Source: Chitinophaga ginsengisegetis
GTDB lineage: Bacteria; Bacteroidota; Bacteroidia; Chitinophagales; Chitinophagaceae
Length of the DNA: 64,000 bases
Direction: 5' to 3'
Assembly (NCBI RefSeq): GCF_900168065.1
Contig: NZ_FUZZ01000002.1
Coordinates: forward strand, 992,001-1,056,000
Part shown: positions 23,855 through 32,224 of the stretch, one piece after another
Layout: every line of letters begins with the position of its first letter
Numbering within the stretch: the stretch's first letter is position 1
Notes under the pieces: model-generated
The model's input: only the letters and a program-made list of their open reading frames with translations
Database searches by the model: none
What the model was told of the DNA's origin: nothing
Translations under genes and position numbers: made by a program

Positions 23855-25273
23855 TCAAGGGAAAATACCCAGTTGCTCGTAAGCAGCACCTACTTTATTA
23901 ATGGCTACTACGTAAGCGGCTGTACGCATATCATGGATCTGCGGATTAGCCATCATTACGTCGCGTACTTCATGGAGTGCAGCGTGCATGGTTTCTTCCA
24001 GGCCGGAATATACCAGGTCCACTTCATCCGCACCGTGCGCAATGAATTTTCTTTCTTTATCAGAAACGGTTTTGCCGGTCAGCTCTTCGATGGTTTGCAG
24101 GATATGAATGTTCATATTCTCATCGAAGCGTTTGCCCAAACGGCCATAACGCACGTGGCTGAGGTTTTTCAGCCATTCGAAATAAGAAACGGTTACACCG
24201 CCGGCGTTCAGGAACATATCCGGAACAACGATCACACCTTTCTTATTCAGGATTTCGTCGGCTTCCGGTGTTAAAGGACCATTGGCAGCTTCACCGATGA
24301 TCTTTGCTTTAACGTTGGGAGCGTTGTGTTTATCAATTACATTTTCCAGGGCAGCAGGGATCAGGATTTCGCAATCCAGTTCCAGACCATCTGTATTTTT
24401 ATTCAGGTTGGTAGCGCCGGCGAAGTTTACGATAGAACCGGTAGCTTTTTTGTGCATCAGTACTTCATCAGGATTCATACCCTGTTCGTTATAGATAGCA
24501 CCATCCCACTCGATCAGGCAAATTACTTTAGCGCCGGCTTCGTGGAAGTATTTGGCAGCGTGATAACCTACGTTACCCATACCCTGCACAATCACTCTTT
24601 TTCCTTCGATACCGGTAGTAAGACCGAGACGGTCCATATCTTCCTTGATATTACACAGTTCGCGTAAGCCGTAGAATACACCCAAACCGGTTGCTTCGGT
24701 ACGACCGCGCACACCGCCCTGTGATACAGGTTTACCGGTAACACAACCATAACCATCTATTTCACCCGGGCGTAAGCTCATGTAAGTATCCAGGATCCAG
24801 CTCATTTCTCTTTCGCCGGTACCGTAATCGGGAGCGGGAACGTCTGTACCGGGTCCGATAAAGTTTTTCTTTACCAGTTCCGCGGTATAGCGACGGGTAA
24901 TCGCTTCCAGCTGGAAGGGCGTATAGTTGCGGGGGTTAATTTTCAAACCACCTTTGGCACCACCAAACGGTACGTTTACAATGGCGCATTTGTAGGTCAT
25001 CAGGGATGCCAGTGCCATTACTTCGTCCTGGTTTACTTCATCGCTGAAGCGGATACCACCTTTACAGGGAAGTTTATGATGTGAATGTTGTACGCGGTAA
25101 GCTTCAATTACCTGTACAGAATCGCCTATTCTCACCGGGAATTTAATCTGGTAAACGGCGTTGCAGGCCTTGATCTGCTCCAGGATACCTTTGTCCCATT
25201 TGGTGAATGCAGCTGCTTTGTCGAAGCTTTTCTCCACACTCTGGAAGAAGCTATAATGCTGATCTTGCGACAT
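23855..25273 (-). CDS. Glu/Leu/Phe/Val family (glutamate) dehydrogenase
   Basis: This 472-residue enzyme interconverts glutamate and 2-oxoglutarate plus ammonia with NAD(P). The substrate domain contains HHKLPCKGGIRFS, MTYKCAIVNVPFGGAKGG with the catalytic Lys, and GPGTDVPAPDYGTGEREM. The Rossmann part has VIVQGMGNVGYHAAKYF, and the late stretch NAGGVTVSYFEW is conserved. Of the family, glutamate is the most likely substrate given the length and the KGGIR motif, but Leu or Phe cannot be excluded by eye. Single-gene unit with a terminator downstream. Confidence 0.92.
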   Translation of the reverse strand: MSQDQHYSFFQSVEKSFDKAAAFTKWDKGILEQIKACNAVYQIKFPVRIGDSVQVIEAYRVQHSHHKLPCKGGIRFSDEVNQDEVMALASLMTYKCAIVNVPFGGAKGGLKINPRNYTPFQLEAITRRYTAELVKKNFIGPGTDVPAPDYGTGEREMSWILDTYMSLRPGEIDGYGCVTGKPVSQGGVRGRTEATGLGVFYGLRELCNIKEDMDRLGLTTGIEGKRVIVQGMGNVGYHAAKYFHEAGAKVICLIEWDGAIYNEQGMNPDEVLMHKKATGSIVNFAGATNLNKNTDGLELDCEILIPAALENVIDKHNAPNVKAKIIGEAANGPLTPEADEILNKKGVIVVPDMFLNAGGVTVSYFEWLKNLSHVRYGRLGKRFDENMNIHILQTIEELTGKTVSDKERKFIAHGADEVDLVYSGLEETMHAALHEVRDVMMANPQIHDMRTAAYVVAINKVGAAYEQLGIFP

Positions 25274-25320
25274 AAAAATTATTGTTTTGGTATAACGATT
25301 AGATTTTAAACGTTTTTGGG

Positions 25321-25557
25321 TTACTGATTTTTATCTTTTTCTTCCAGTTTACCGATCTTTCTGTCCAGATTGATAAGGAATAACACGATTCCCAGGAAAA
25401 TGATCACTAAAACACCAACGATCACATAAATTTTATCGTTGCTGCGGAAGAATTCGTTGACCGGTCCTTTCTCTGTATTCTGCTGTTGTGCATTTGCCAG
25501 TACCGAAATGAATAGCAAGGCCAGGGTCAGGCAAAATGAAAACGCTCTATTGATCAT
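25321..25557 (-). CDS. ccmD: CcmD family protein
   Basis: This 78-residue protein starts with a signal-like hydrophobic stretch (FSFCLTLALLFISVLANA), then has a second membrane helix (IYVIVGVLVIIFLGIVLFLI) followed by a charged coiled tail (LDRKIGKLEEKDKN), the usual CcmD outline. It assists heme delivery in system I cytochrome c maturation. Its start overlaps the stop of ccmC by 4 bases, so the two are translated together. Confidence 0.85.
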   Translation of the reverse strand: MINRAFSFCLTLALLFISVLANAQQQNTEKGPVNEFFRSNDKIYVIVGVLVIIFLGIVLFLINLDRKIGKLEEKDKNQ

Positions 25558-26216
25558 TTAAAAATATTTTTAAGCTGTAATTTCCTATAACGTACTACCA
25601 GTGTGAATATCCACACGCTCAGCAGGGTCCAGCCGATAAAGGCCGGGTACAACACCAGTTTCATGGAGCCATCAGTATCTTTTGATGCAAAGCCTGGTGT
25701 GGTAGCGCTTCCCGGATGCAGGGAATCCACCATGCGGGGAATGATGTAGGTTAATGGTATCAGCAATGCAAAGGCAAAAATGTTAAAAACTGCGGATATC
25801 CGTGCCCGTTTGTCGAGGTCGTGTATCGACATGCGCAGCACCAGATAAGCCATGTAGATAAGAATGGCAATGGCCGTACACATCTGTTTGGGATCGTCTG
25901 TCAGCGTGCCGCCCCAGGTATAGGTAGCCCAGAGTGTACCCGTTGCAAAACCCAATACGCCAAAGAAAGTACCTATTCCGGCAGCGCTGGAGGCAAGTAC
26001 ATCTCTCTTTAAATCATATTTCGACAGATAAAGCAGGGAGTTGACAATAGATATGGTGTACATGGTATACATACATATCCACATCGGTACGTGAAAGAAC
26101 AATCCGCGGGATGATTGTCCGTTGGTTCCTATTATAGGTATTTTAACAGTGAACCCGGCGATAATTACATATAAAAGAAGCAGTATCGCTAATGCTTTCC
26201 ACCAATGTCTGGCCAT
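25554..26216 (-). CDS. ccmC: Cytochrome c biogenesis protein CcmC/CcsA family
   Basis: This 220-residue protein has six predicted membrane helices and belongs to the heme-handling CcmC/CcmF/CcsA family. Heme-ligand histidines fit SRGLFFHVPMW early and DSLHPGS near residue 178. The tryptophan-rich signature between them reads TYTWGGTLTDDPK, a reduced version of the WGxxWxWD motif of proteobacterial CcmC. It acts in the cytoplasmic membrane, passing heme to CcmE. It lies between ccmB and ccmD in the expected order. Confidence 0.9.
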   Translation of the reverse strand: MARHWWKALAILLLLYVIIAGFTVKIPIIGTNGQSSRGLFFHVPMWICMYTMYTISIVNSLLYLSKYDLKRDVLASSAAGIGTFFGVLGFATGTLWATYTWGGTLTDDPKQMCTAIAILIYMAYLVLRMSIHDLDKRARISAVFNIFAFALLIPLTYIIPRMVDSLHPGSATTPGFASKDTDGSMKLVLYPAFIGWTLLSVWIFTLVVRYRKLQLKNIFK

Positions 26217-26361
26217 TTTTTAATAGCTATATTCGGGGGCAAACCTACACGTTTTAAACCTAATCACAAAGATTTTCGGGGATTTTAAGTTTATCCAACG
26301 GCAGTAATTCCCCGTTAAATATCCTTTACAGAAGTGAGCTTTTTGTTTGATATTTCTAATA

Positions 26362-27030
26362 TCAGTCTTTCCACAAAAAAGGGAAAAGGATCATTGTCAG
26401 GGCAATAACCAGTATATCCATTCCCCCGAGTAAGAGGAACATTTTAGGCAGTTCCGGCTGATATACCGTTACAAAGGCAGATAAAGAGATGTTGGCCAGC
26501 AGCATCAGCACCGGCATGATCAGCGGGAAACCCATTACCGCCATCAGGGCGGCATTATGATTGGCCTGGGCTGCAATAGCCGCCAGCATGGTAAACAGCA
26601 GGGAGATACTGGTACCGCCCAACAATACCATGCCCACAAAATAAACGGGGTTGATGATGGGATTCCCCAGGAAAGCAATACTGCAAACCAATGCAATAAT
26701 GCTCATAAGGGTCATCAATATCACATTATAGATCAGTTTGGCCGCAATAAAACAACGGGGATTCACCAGGGAATAGAAGTACAGGAGCCGGCCCCGGCTT
26801 TCCTGCATAAAACTTTTAGCGACCGCATTCACCGCTACAAACAGCTGTATCACCCAGAACAGGGCGTTCCATACTTTGTCGTCTGGTCTTCCCATCATCA
26901 GGTTGATAACAAAAACAGTAGACACGATATAGAGCAGTACCCCATAAAAAGCATACTGCTGGCGTAATTCCAGCGTAAGATCCTTTTTTACAAGGGTGAA
27001 TGTCTGATGTATAGGATTGCTTTTTTTCAT
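26362..27030 (-). CDS. ccmB: Heme exporter protein CcmB
   Basis: This 222-residue protein has six predicted membrane helices and the CcmB outline: a short charged N-terminus (FTLVKKDLTLELRQQYAF), KSFMQESRGRLLYFYSLVNP, and FPLIMPVLMLLANIS. CcmB is the membrane part of the CcmAB ABC unit that releases heme-loaded CcmE. The ATPase ccmA is not in the window. The start at 27030 is preferred to one four codons earlier because it gives the usual MKK beginning. ccmC follows after 145 bases on the same strand. Confidence 0.9.
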   Translation of the reverse strand: MKKSNPIHQTFTLVKKDLTLELRQQYAFYGVLLYIVSTVFVINLMMGRPDDKVWNALFWVIQLFVAVNAVAKSFMQESRGRLLYFYSLVNPRCFIAAKLIYNVILMTLMSIIALVCSIAFLGNPIINPVYFVGMVLLGGTSISLLFTMLAAIAAQANHNAALMAVMGFPLIMPVLMLLANISLSAFVTVYQPELPKMFLLLGGMDILVIALTMILFPFLWKD

Positions 27031-27155
27031 GATCAGGCGCAAAGATAGTTATTCACAATTAGCTTTCAGCCGTTAGTCATTTTTAAGTATATTTAGCCCC
27101 TCATTAAAAAATGACATCCCCATAGCAAAGGGGCCTTGTTAAAAGCAAACTGCTG

Positions 27156-28646
27156 ATGAAGAAAATTCTGGTTGCCAATCGGGGAGAGATCGCATTACGT
27201 ATCATGCGTTCTGCGCGGGAAATGGGTATAAAAACAGTGGCGGTATATTCCGAAGCTGATCGTACCATGCCTTTTGTACAATATGCAGATGAAGCCGTTT
27301 GCATTGGTCCTGCACCTTCCAATCAATCTTACCTGCTGGGCGAAAAAATAATTGCCGTGGCAAAAGAAACAGGAGCGGATGGCATTCACCCGGGATATGG
27401 ATTTTTGAGTGAAAATGCCCGCTTTGCGCAACAGGTAACTGATGCCGGCATTACCTTCATTGGGCCGTCTGCGGCTTCCATTGAGGTAATGGGTAGCAAG
27501 CTGGCAGCCAAACAGGCCGCGCAGAAATTTGGCGTACCTATGGTGCCCGGCACAGAAACGCCTTTACGCAGTGTGGAAGAGGCCAGGGAGGTAGTAAAGA
27601 AAACAGGGTTTCCTATCCTGATCAAAGCATCCGCCGGCGGTGGCGGTAAAGGGATGAGGGTGGTAAATACACCTGAAGAACTGGATGAGCAGATCAGAAT
27701 GGCTAAAAGTGAAGCCCTTAGCGCTTTTGGCGACGATGCTGTATTTATAGAGAAGTATGTGGGTTCGCCCCGCCATATAGAAATACAGGTACTGGGCGAC
27801 CGTCACGGTAACTGTGTATATTTATTTGAAAGGGAGTGTTCTATTCAAAGACGCCATCAGAAGCTGATTGAAGAGGCGCCGTCGTCCTGTCTTACACCGG
27901 CTATCCGCGCTGCTATGGGACAATGTGCCGTAGATGTAGCCAAAGCCTGTAACTATTATGGCGCCGGTACCGTGGAGTTCCTGGTGGATGAACAACTGAA
28001 TTTCTACTTCCTGGAAATGAATACCCGCCTGCAGGTAGAGCATCCGGTTACAGAGCTGATCACCGGCCTCGACCTCGTAAAAGAACAGATTAAAATAGCC
28101 CGGGGAGAAAAACTGTCTTTTACCCAGGAAAGCCTGAAAATAAACGGTCATGCCATCGAACTGCGCATCTGCGCGGAAGATCCGGCCAATAACTTTCTGC
28201 CGGATACCGGTAAACTGGAAACCTATATCCGTCCGCAGGGTTACGGCGTAAGAGTGGATGACGGGTACGAGCAGGGAATGGATATTCCCATTTACTACGA
28301 TCCTATGATTGCCAAGCTCATCGCCTGGGGCAGCAACCGGGAAGAAGCCCGGCTTCGCCTGATCCGCGCTATTGAAGAATACCAGGTAAAAGGGATCAAA
28401 ACCACACTGCCCTTTGGTAAATGGGCATTGCAGCAGCCGGCGTTCATTGAAGGTAATTTCGATACCAATTTTATCAATAAATACTTTACGCCACAGTCGC
28501 TGCTTACAAACGAAACAGATATCAATAAACTGGCGGCCATCCTGGCTGCGTACGTATGGCAGCAAAACAACATAAATTTACAGGAAGCGGCTGTCAGCAG
28601 CAATCCACGTGAATCTGCCTGGAAAAAAAGGAATATGTTAAGATAA
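27156..28646 (+). CDS. accC: Acetyl-CoA carboxylase biotin carboxylase subunit
   Basis: This 496-residue enzyme carboxylates the biotin of AccB using ATP and bicarbonate. It begins KKILVANRGEIALRIMRSA, followed by GIHPGYGFLSENA, the ATP-grasp glycine loop ASAGGGGKGMRVV, ERECSIQRRHQK, FYFLEMNTRLQVEHPVTE and the catalytic IELRICAEDPANNF stretch. Length is slightly more than the 450 residues of E. coli, with a C-terminal extension typical of acyl-CoA carboxylase relatives. accB and carboxyltransferase genes are not adjacent, so it might equally serve a propionyl- or methylcrotonyl-CoA carboxylase. Confidence 0.93.
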   Translation: MKKILVANRGEIALRIMRSAREMGIKTVAVYSEADRTMPFVQYADEAVCIGPAPSNQSYLLGEKIIAVAKETGADGIHPGYGFLSENARFAQQVTDAGITFIGPSAASIEVMGSKLAAKQAAQKFGVPMVPGTETPLRSVEEAREVVKKTGFPILIKASAGGGGKGMRVVNTPEELDEQIRMAKSEALSAFGDDAVFIEKYVGSPRHIEIQVLGDRHGNCVYLFERECSIQRRHQKLIEEAPSSCLTPAIRAAMGQCAVDVAKACNYYGAGTVEFLVDEQLNFYFLEMNTRLQVEHPVTELITGLDLVKEQIKIARGEKLSFTQESLKINGHAIELRICAEDPANNFLPDTGKLETYIRPQGYGVRVDDGYEQGMDIPIYYDPMIAKLIAWGSNREEARLRLIRAIEEYQVKGIKTTLPFGKWALQQPAFIEGNFDTNFINKYFTPQSLLTNETDINKLAAILAAYVWQQNNINLQEAAVSSNPRESAWKKRNMLR

Positions 28647-28701
28647 GCCAAAACAGTTGTTAACTTTCGTTAAAGTGTTTCCGAAAAAACCCGAAAACGC
28701 A

Positions 28702-28709
28702 TAACTTTG
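28702..28709 (+). promoter_or_regulatory. -7 element of the GtrA-family gene
   Basis: TAACTTTG matches the consensus, with a TTTC 20 bases earlier (28678-28681) close to the -33 TTTG. It lies 15 bases before the start codon. Confidence 0.55.
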
Positions 28710-28723
28710 CGCCAATTTTAATT

Positions 28724-29206
28724 ATGTTACGTAACATCATATTACAGATCCTTCAGTTCTTTTACCAGCCCTTTTCGAAGGTGATGCCCTGGCAAACCTT
28801 TCGCTACCTCGCATGTGGCGGGGGCAATACTGTATTGGATATATGCCTGTATTATGTGTGTTATAATTTTGTACTGCACCAGCAGATGGTGCATCTCGGA
28901 CCGGTTAGTATGAGCGCGCATATCGCCGCCCTCTTCATGTCAATGGCCGTTACCTTTCCCACCGGTTTCCTGCTCAGCAAATATGTAGTGTTCTCTGAAT
29001 CCAATTTACGCGGACGCGTGCAATTGTTCCGTTACTTCATGCTGGTAGGGATCTGTATTGTACTGAACTATTTATTAATGAAGATATTTGTAGATCAGCT
29101 ACACTTTTATGCCACCGTAGGTAAGATATGTACTACCGCGCTGGTGGTAACTTTCAGCTATCTTACCCAGAAGAAATTTACGTTTAAAGTAAAACAACAG
29201 GCATAA
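28724..29206 (+). CDS. GtrA family membrane protein
   Basis: This 160-residue protein has four predicted membrane helices and matches the GtrA family, small integral proteins thought to move polyprenyl-linked sugars across the membrane during surface-polysaccharide or teichoic-acid decoration. Family features are RYLACGGGNTVLDICLYYV near residue 25 and FPTGFLLSKYVVF after the second helix, then a YLTQKKFTF C-terminal end. There is no glycosyltransferase next to it. It is convergent with tdk over a shared terminator. Confidence 0.88.
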   Translation: MLRNIILQILQFFYQPFSKVMPWQTFRYLACGGGNTVLDICLYYVCYNFVLHQQMVHLGPVSMSAHIAALFMSMAVTFPTGFLLSKYVVFSESNLRGRVQLFRYFMLVGICIVLNYLLMKIFVDQLHFYATVGKICTTALVVTFSYLTQKKFTFKVKQQA

Positions 29207-29241
29207 AGAAAAAGGAAGGTCGCTGACCTTCCTTTTTCTTT
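29205..29241. terminator. Bidirectional terminator between GtrA and tdk
   Basis: Perfect 17-bp arms (29205-29221 and 29225-29241) with a GCT loop overlap the GtrA stop codon and end just before the tdk stop codon. A-runs and T-runs at the ends suit termination on both strands. Confidence 0.85.
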
Positions 29242-29242
29242 A

Positions 29243-29812
29243 TCATACGTTCTCATAATAACAGTGCCTGCATCTCGGCTCATACAGATCTTTCTCCCCC
29301 AACAGCAACGTTTCTTTCGACGCCGATTTACGGTAAGAGTAATTGGCAATATGACCGCACTTTACGCAGATGGCGTGTAACTTCGTAATATAATCTGCCT
29401 TTGCCAGCAGGAAGGGCATTTGCCCAAACGGTTTCCCTGTAAAATCCATATCCAGCCCGGCAATGATAACACGTACCCCGCGAAGCGCCAGCTGATCACA
29501 TACATTTGGCAACTCATCATCAAAAAACTGGGCCTCATCAATACCCACCACATCTACTTCCTGGGCCAGCAGCAGTATTTGCTGGGAATTTTCTATCGGC
29601 GTGGAAATGATTTTATTTTCATCGTGGGAAGTAATATTGCCTTCATCATACCGGGTATCTACCGCAGGCTTGAATATTTCCACTTTTAAATTGGCGATAC
29701 GTACCCGTTTGAGCCGGCGGATCAGTTCCTCGGTTTTTCCCGAAAACATAGAGCCGCAAATTACTTCAATCCAGCCCCTCCGCCCTCCTGCAAGAGAAGG
29801 TTCAATAAACAT
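29243..29812 (-). CDS. tdk: Thymidine kinase (type II)
   Basis: This 189-residue enzyme phosphorylates thymidine in the salvage pathway. The Walker A loop is GSMFSGKTEELIRRLKR near the start, the Walker B-like acid lies in VDVVGIDEAQFFDDE, and the zinc-binding cysteines are in CVKCG and CRHCYY near the C-terminus, with the lasso segment between. Length is normal. It is divergent from the following hypothetical gene. Confidence 0.96.
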   Translation of the reverse strand: MFIEPSLAGGRRGWIEVICGSMFSGKTEELIRRLKRVRIANLKVEIFKPAVDTRYDEGNITSHDENKIISTPIENSQQILLLAQEVDVVGIDEAQFFDDELPNVCDQLALRGVRVIIAGLDMDFTGKPFGQMPFLLAKADYITKLHAICVKCGHIANYSYRKSASKETLLLGEKDLYEPRCRHCYYENV

Positions 29813-29902
29813 ATTATACTAATTTGATTACTAATTAATTAAAATATTCTAATTTTATGAAAATAAAATAATTTCTATCACTAACCCGTTAACAATTAAG
29901 GC

Positions 29903-30883
29903 ATGGAAAAAATTAATGCATTAATTGAAAAACTACAGGAATTAAAAAATTCCGGGGCTGAGCTTTCTGCAATTTCGTATTACGCGCAATTGCTCCAGGC
30001 AGAGGTGCTGCATGCACGTAACAAGCTACATCAGCAACAGGTGCAATCCACGCAGGGAAATATTGCGGTGATCATGCCGGCACAACAACCGGTAACCGTA
30101 CCTGCACCGGCAGCAACTGCGCCGCAAACTACAACATTACCTTCAAATAAACCGGCGGAAGCACCAGTTGCCGCCGCGGAACCTGAAGATATCAATACCC
30201 GCGCAGCCAGGCTAAACGATACGCCTACCCGTAACACGGTAATCCTTACGGAAGATATTAATGGCCGGGCGTCCAGAACGGAGGAACTTCCGGCTGCTAA
30301 ACCGGCTGAAGCGCCCAAACCTGTAGAAACACCAACAACACCGTTGGAAACGCCTATGGCAGCAGTACCTCCGGCGGCCGACCTGGTACCTCCCAAACCG
30401 GAACCAGTTGTTACAGCGCAACCTATCCCTACACTGGCGGTTAATCAACCTCCTGTGGAAAAACCCAAACCCGCACAGGCAGCCACCCTGTTTGATGATA
30501 TACCACCGGTAAAAAATACAGCGCCCGTTACCAACAACGGCGAGCTTAGAAAAGATCTCAATGAACTTGTTGGCAGCAACGGCACTTCACTGAACGACCG
30601 TTTGCGGCAACAACAGGTAGAAGTAGCGCAGAAACTCGGGGAGATGCCCATTAATGACCTGCGGCAGGCCATTGGCATCAACGAAAAATACCAGTTTATA
30701 CAGGAGCTGTTCCGGGGCGACCGGGACCTGTACGAACGTTCCATTAAAACCATCAATGAGTGTGGTAACCTCCAGGAAGCAGATTACTGGATCCAGCGTG
30801 AAATAAAAATTATACAGGGATGGGAAGATGACCATCACCTGGTGCAGCACTTCTATTCGTTGCTCAGAAAGCGTTTCTCCTGA
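29903..30883 (+). CDS. Conserved-looking hypothetical protein with Pro/Ala-rich middle
   Basis: I do not recognise this 326-residue protein. Residues 1-50 are a helical region (KINALIEKLQELKNSGAELS). Residues about 55-205 are low-complexity, rich in Pro, Ala, Thr and Val, with two near-repeats of the form EDIN-T/G-RA-A/S-R. The last 110 residues are a well-formed helical domain (LNELVGSNGTSLNDRL, LGEMPINDLRQAIGINEKYQF, LFRGDRDLYERS, INECGNLQEADYWI). There is no signal peptide or membrane segment. The layout resembles two folded ends tethered by a flexible linker. Its 3' end overlaps the convergent waaA gene by 31 bases. Confidence 0.8.
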   Translation: MEKINALIEKLQELKNSGAELSAISYYAQLLQAEVLHARNKLHQQQVQSTQGNIAVIMPAQQPVTVPAPAATAPQTTTLPSNKPAEAPVAAAEPEDINTRAARLNDTPTRNTVILTEDINGRASRTEELPAAKPAEAPKPVETPTTPLETPMAAVPPAADLVPPKPEPVVTAQPIPTLAVNQPPVEKPKPAQAATLFDDIPPVKNTAPVTNNGELRKDLNELVGSNGTSLNDRLRQQQVEVAQKLGEMPINDLRQAIGINEKYQFIQELFRGDRDLYERSIKTINECGNLQEADYWIQREIKIIQGWEDDHHLVQHFYSLLRKRFS

Positions 30884-32115
30884 ATATAATTTAATACCTT
30901 TTGAGTAGCGCCCGTATTGGCGGCTACATAATTTCCGGCGATGGCGGCAGTTTCGGCGTAAGCCTTCCTGTCGGCCAGGAGTCGTTCCATCTGGGTGTGG
31001 AGATTTCTGTAATTATGAACCACCAACGCCCCTCCCGCTGCCACCAGTTCTACCGCTTCGAAGTATTTTCCAAACTCCGGTCCTATGATCACCGGCTTGC
31101 TGTAAGCCGCCGGCTCCAGTATGTTATGTATGCCATCTTTCCCAAAGCCGCCTCCCACATAGGTGATAACCGCATAGCGGTAGAGGGTGGTGAGCATGCC
31201 AATATTATCTATGATCAGTACGTCGCCCGGCCTGCTATTCCCGTTCTTCAATTCTGAAAAGCGCTGCGCGCCGGGAAACAATGCCAGCACCGATTGGATA
31301 TGGTTGTCATCAATTTCATGTGGTGCAAGGATCAGCTTTATGTCTGTTTCTTCCTTTTCTTTCCACCAGTCGCTCAATATCTTTTCATCGGCTGGCCAGG
31401 TACTACCGGCAACGACCAATCGATTTTCGCCGGCAAAAATGGAAATTTCAGGCAATTCCCGGTGTTCATTGAGCAATGCGGCTACCCGGTCGAACCGCGT
31501 ATCACCGCTGATACTGCTATTTTGCAGCCCGATGCCGCGGAGTAATTGGAGCGACGCTTCATTTTGTACAAATATATGTGTCAGCTGCTGCAGGAGGCCA
31601 CGGAACATACCACCATAACCTTTAAAGAACACCTGGTCGGGGCGGAAGATGCCTGATACCAGCAGTGTAGGAATATTCCGTTGGTGCAGGGTAGTCAGGT
31701 AGTGATACCAGAATTCGTATTTTATGAAGATGGCCAGGGCGGGCTGTACAATATCCAGGAAATCCAGGGCGTTGCCGCGGGTATCCAAGGGCAGGTAACA
31801 AACATAATCGGCGCCTTTATAGTCTTTCCGGACCTCATACCCTGAAGGCGAAAAAAAAGTTAACAAAATTTTATACGAGGGCCAGGCAGCACGGATAGCT
31901 TCCAGGACCGGCCTTCCCTGCTCAAATTCGCCCAGGGAGGCAGCATGGATCCATACTACCGGCTGCGAGCCGATTCCGTTCTTCCGCATACGCGACTGCC
32001 AGTGCTGCCGGCCTTCCAGCCAGCGCCTGGCTTTGGTTTTACCTGCCAGTGCGGCCAGGTACACTCCCGCTTTATATAACTGAAGCCCTGCATTATAAAT
32101 TCCTGTTGCTATCAT
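30853..32115 (-). CDS. waaA: 3-deoxy-D-manno-octulosonic acid (Kdo) transferase
   Basis: This 420-residue glycosyltransferase adds Kdo to lipid A at the inner membrane during lipopolysaccharide synthesis. The start has a membrane-anchoring helix; WIHAASLGEFEQGRPVLEAI, LLTFFSPSGYEV, and FIKYEFWYHYLTTL follow the GT30 pattern, and the C-terminal half has VVAGSTWPADE, APHEID and YVGGGFGKDGIHNILEPA with the nucleotide-sugar binding Glu. Its 3' end overlaps the convergent upstream gene. It is divergent from the nucleotide-sugar operon, which fits a shared envelope-polysaccharide theme. Confidence 0.94.
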   Translation of the reverse strand: MIATGIYNAGLQLYKAGVYLAALAGKTKARRWLEGRQHWQSRMRKNGIGSQPVVWIHAASLGEFEQGRPVLEAIRAAWPSYKILLTFFSPSGYEVRKDYKGADYVCYLPLDTRGNALDFLDIVQPALAIFIKYEFWYHYLTTLHQRNIPTLLVSGIFRPDQVFFKGYGGMFRGLLQQLTHIFVQNEASLQLLRGIGLQNSSISGDTRFDRVAALLNEHRELPEISIFAGENRLVVAGSTWPADEKILSDWWKEKEETDIKLILAPHEIDDNHIQSVLALFPGAQRFSELKNGNSRPGDVLIIDNIGMLTTLYRYAVITYVGGGFGKDGIHNILEPAAYSKPVIIGPEFGKYFEAVELVAAGGALVVHNYRNLHTQMERLLADRKAYAETAAIAGNYVAANTGATQKVLNYIQEKRFLSNE

Positions 32116-32183
32116 TCGCCTGCGTACTTTTACTTAATTTTCAGTTGAATGCAAAGATAATCCCCAGCCAATCCCAAAATTTG

Positions 32184-32191
32184 TAAATTTG
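32184..32191 (+). promoter_or_regulatory. -7 element of the nucleotide-sugar operon
   Basis: TAAATTTG fits the consensus and would start transcription near 32198. A possible TTG start at 32189 lies inside it, which rules out that longer protein and supports the ATG at 32225. No clear -33 element. Confidence 0.55.
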
Positions 32192-32224
32192 CACACTTTA
32201 AACAAAATAAAAATATACGATCAT

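Noticed and set aside
27822..28565. 247-codon minus-strand frame opposite accC
   Set aside because: Antisense to a clear biotin carboxylase; composition matches a shadow.
32189..32224. Earlier TTG start for the sugar aminotransferase
   Set aside because: The codon falls inside the -7 element, so it cannot be translated from that promoter.
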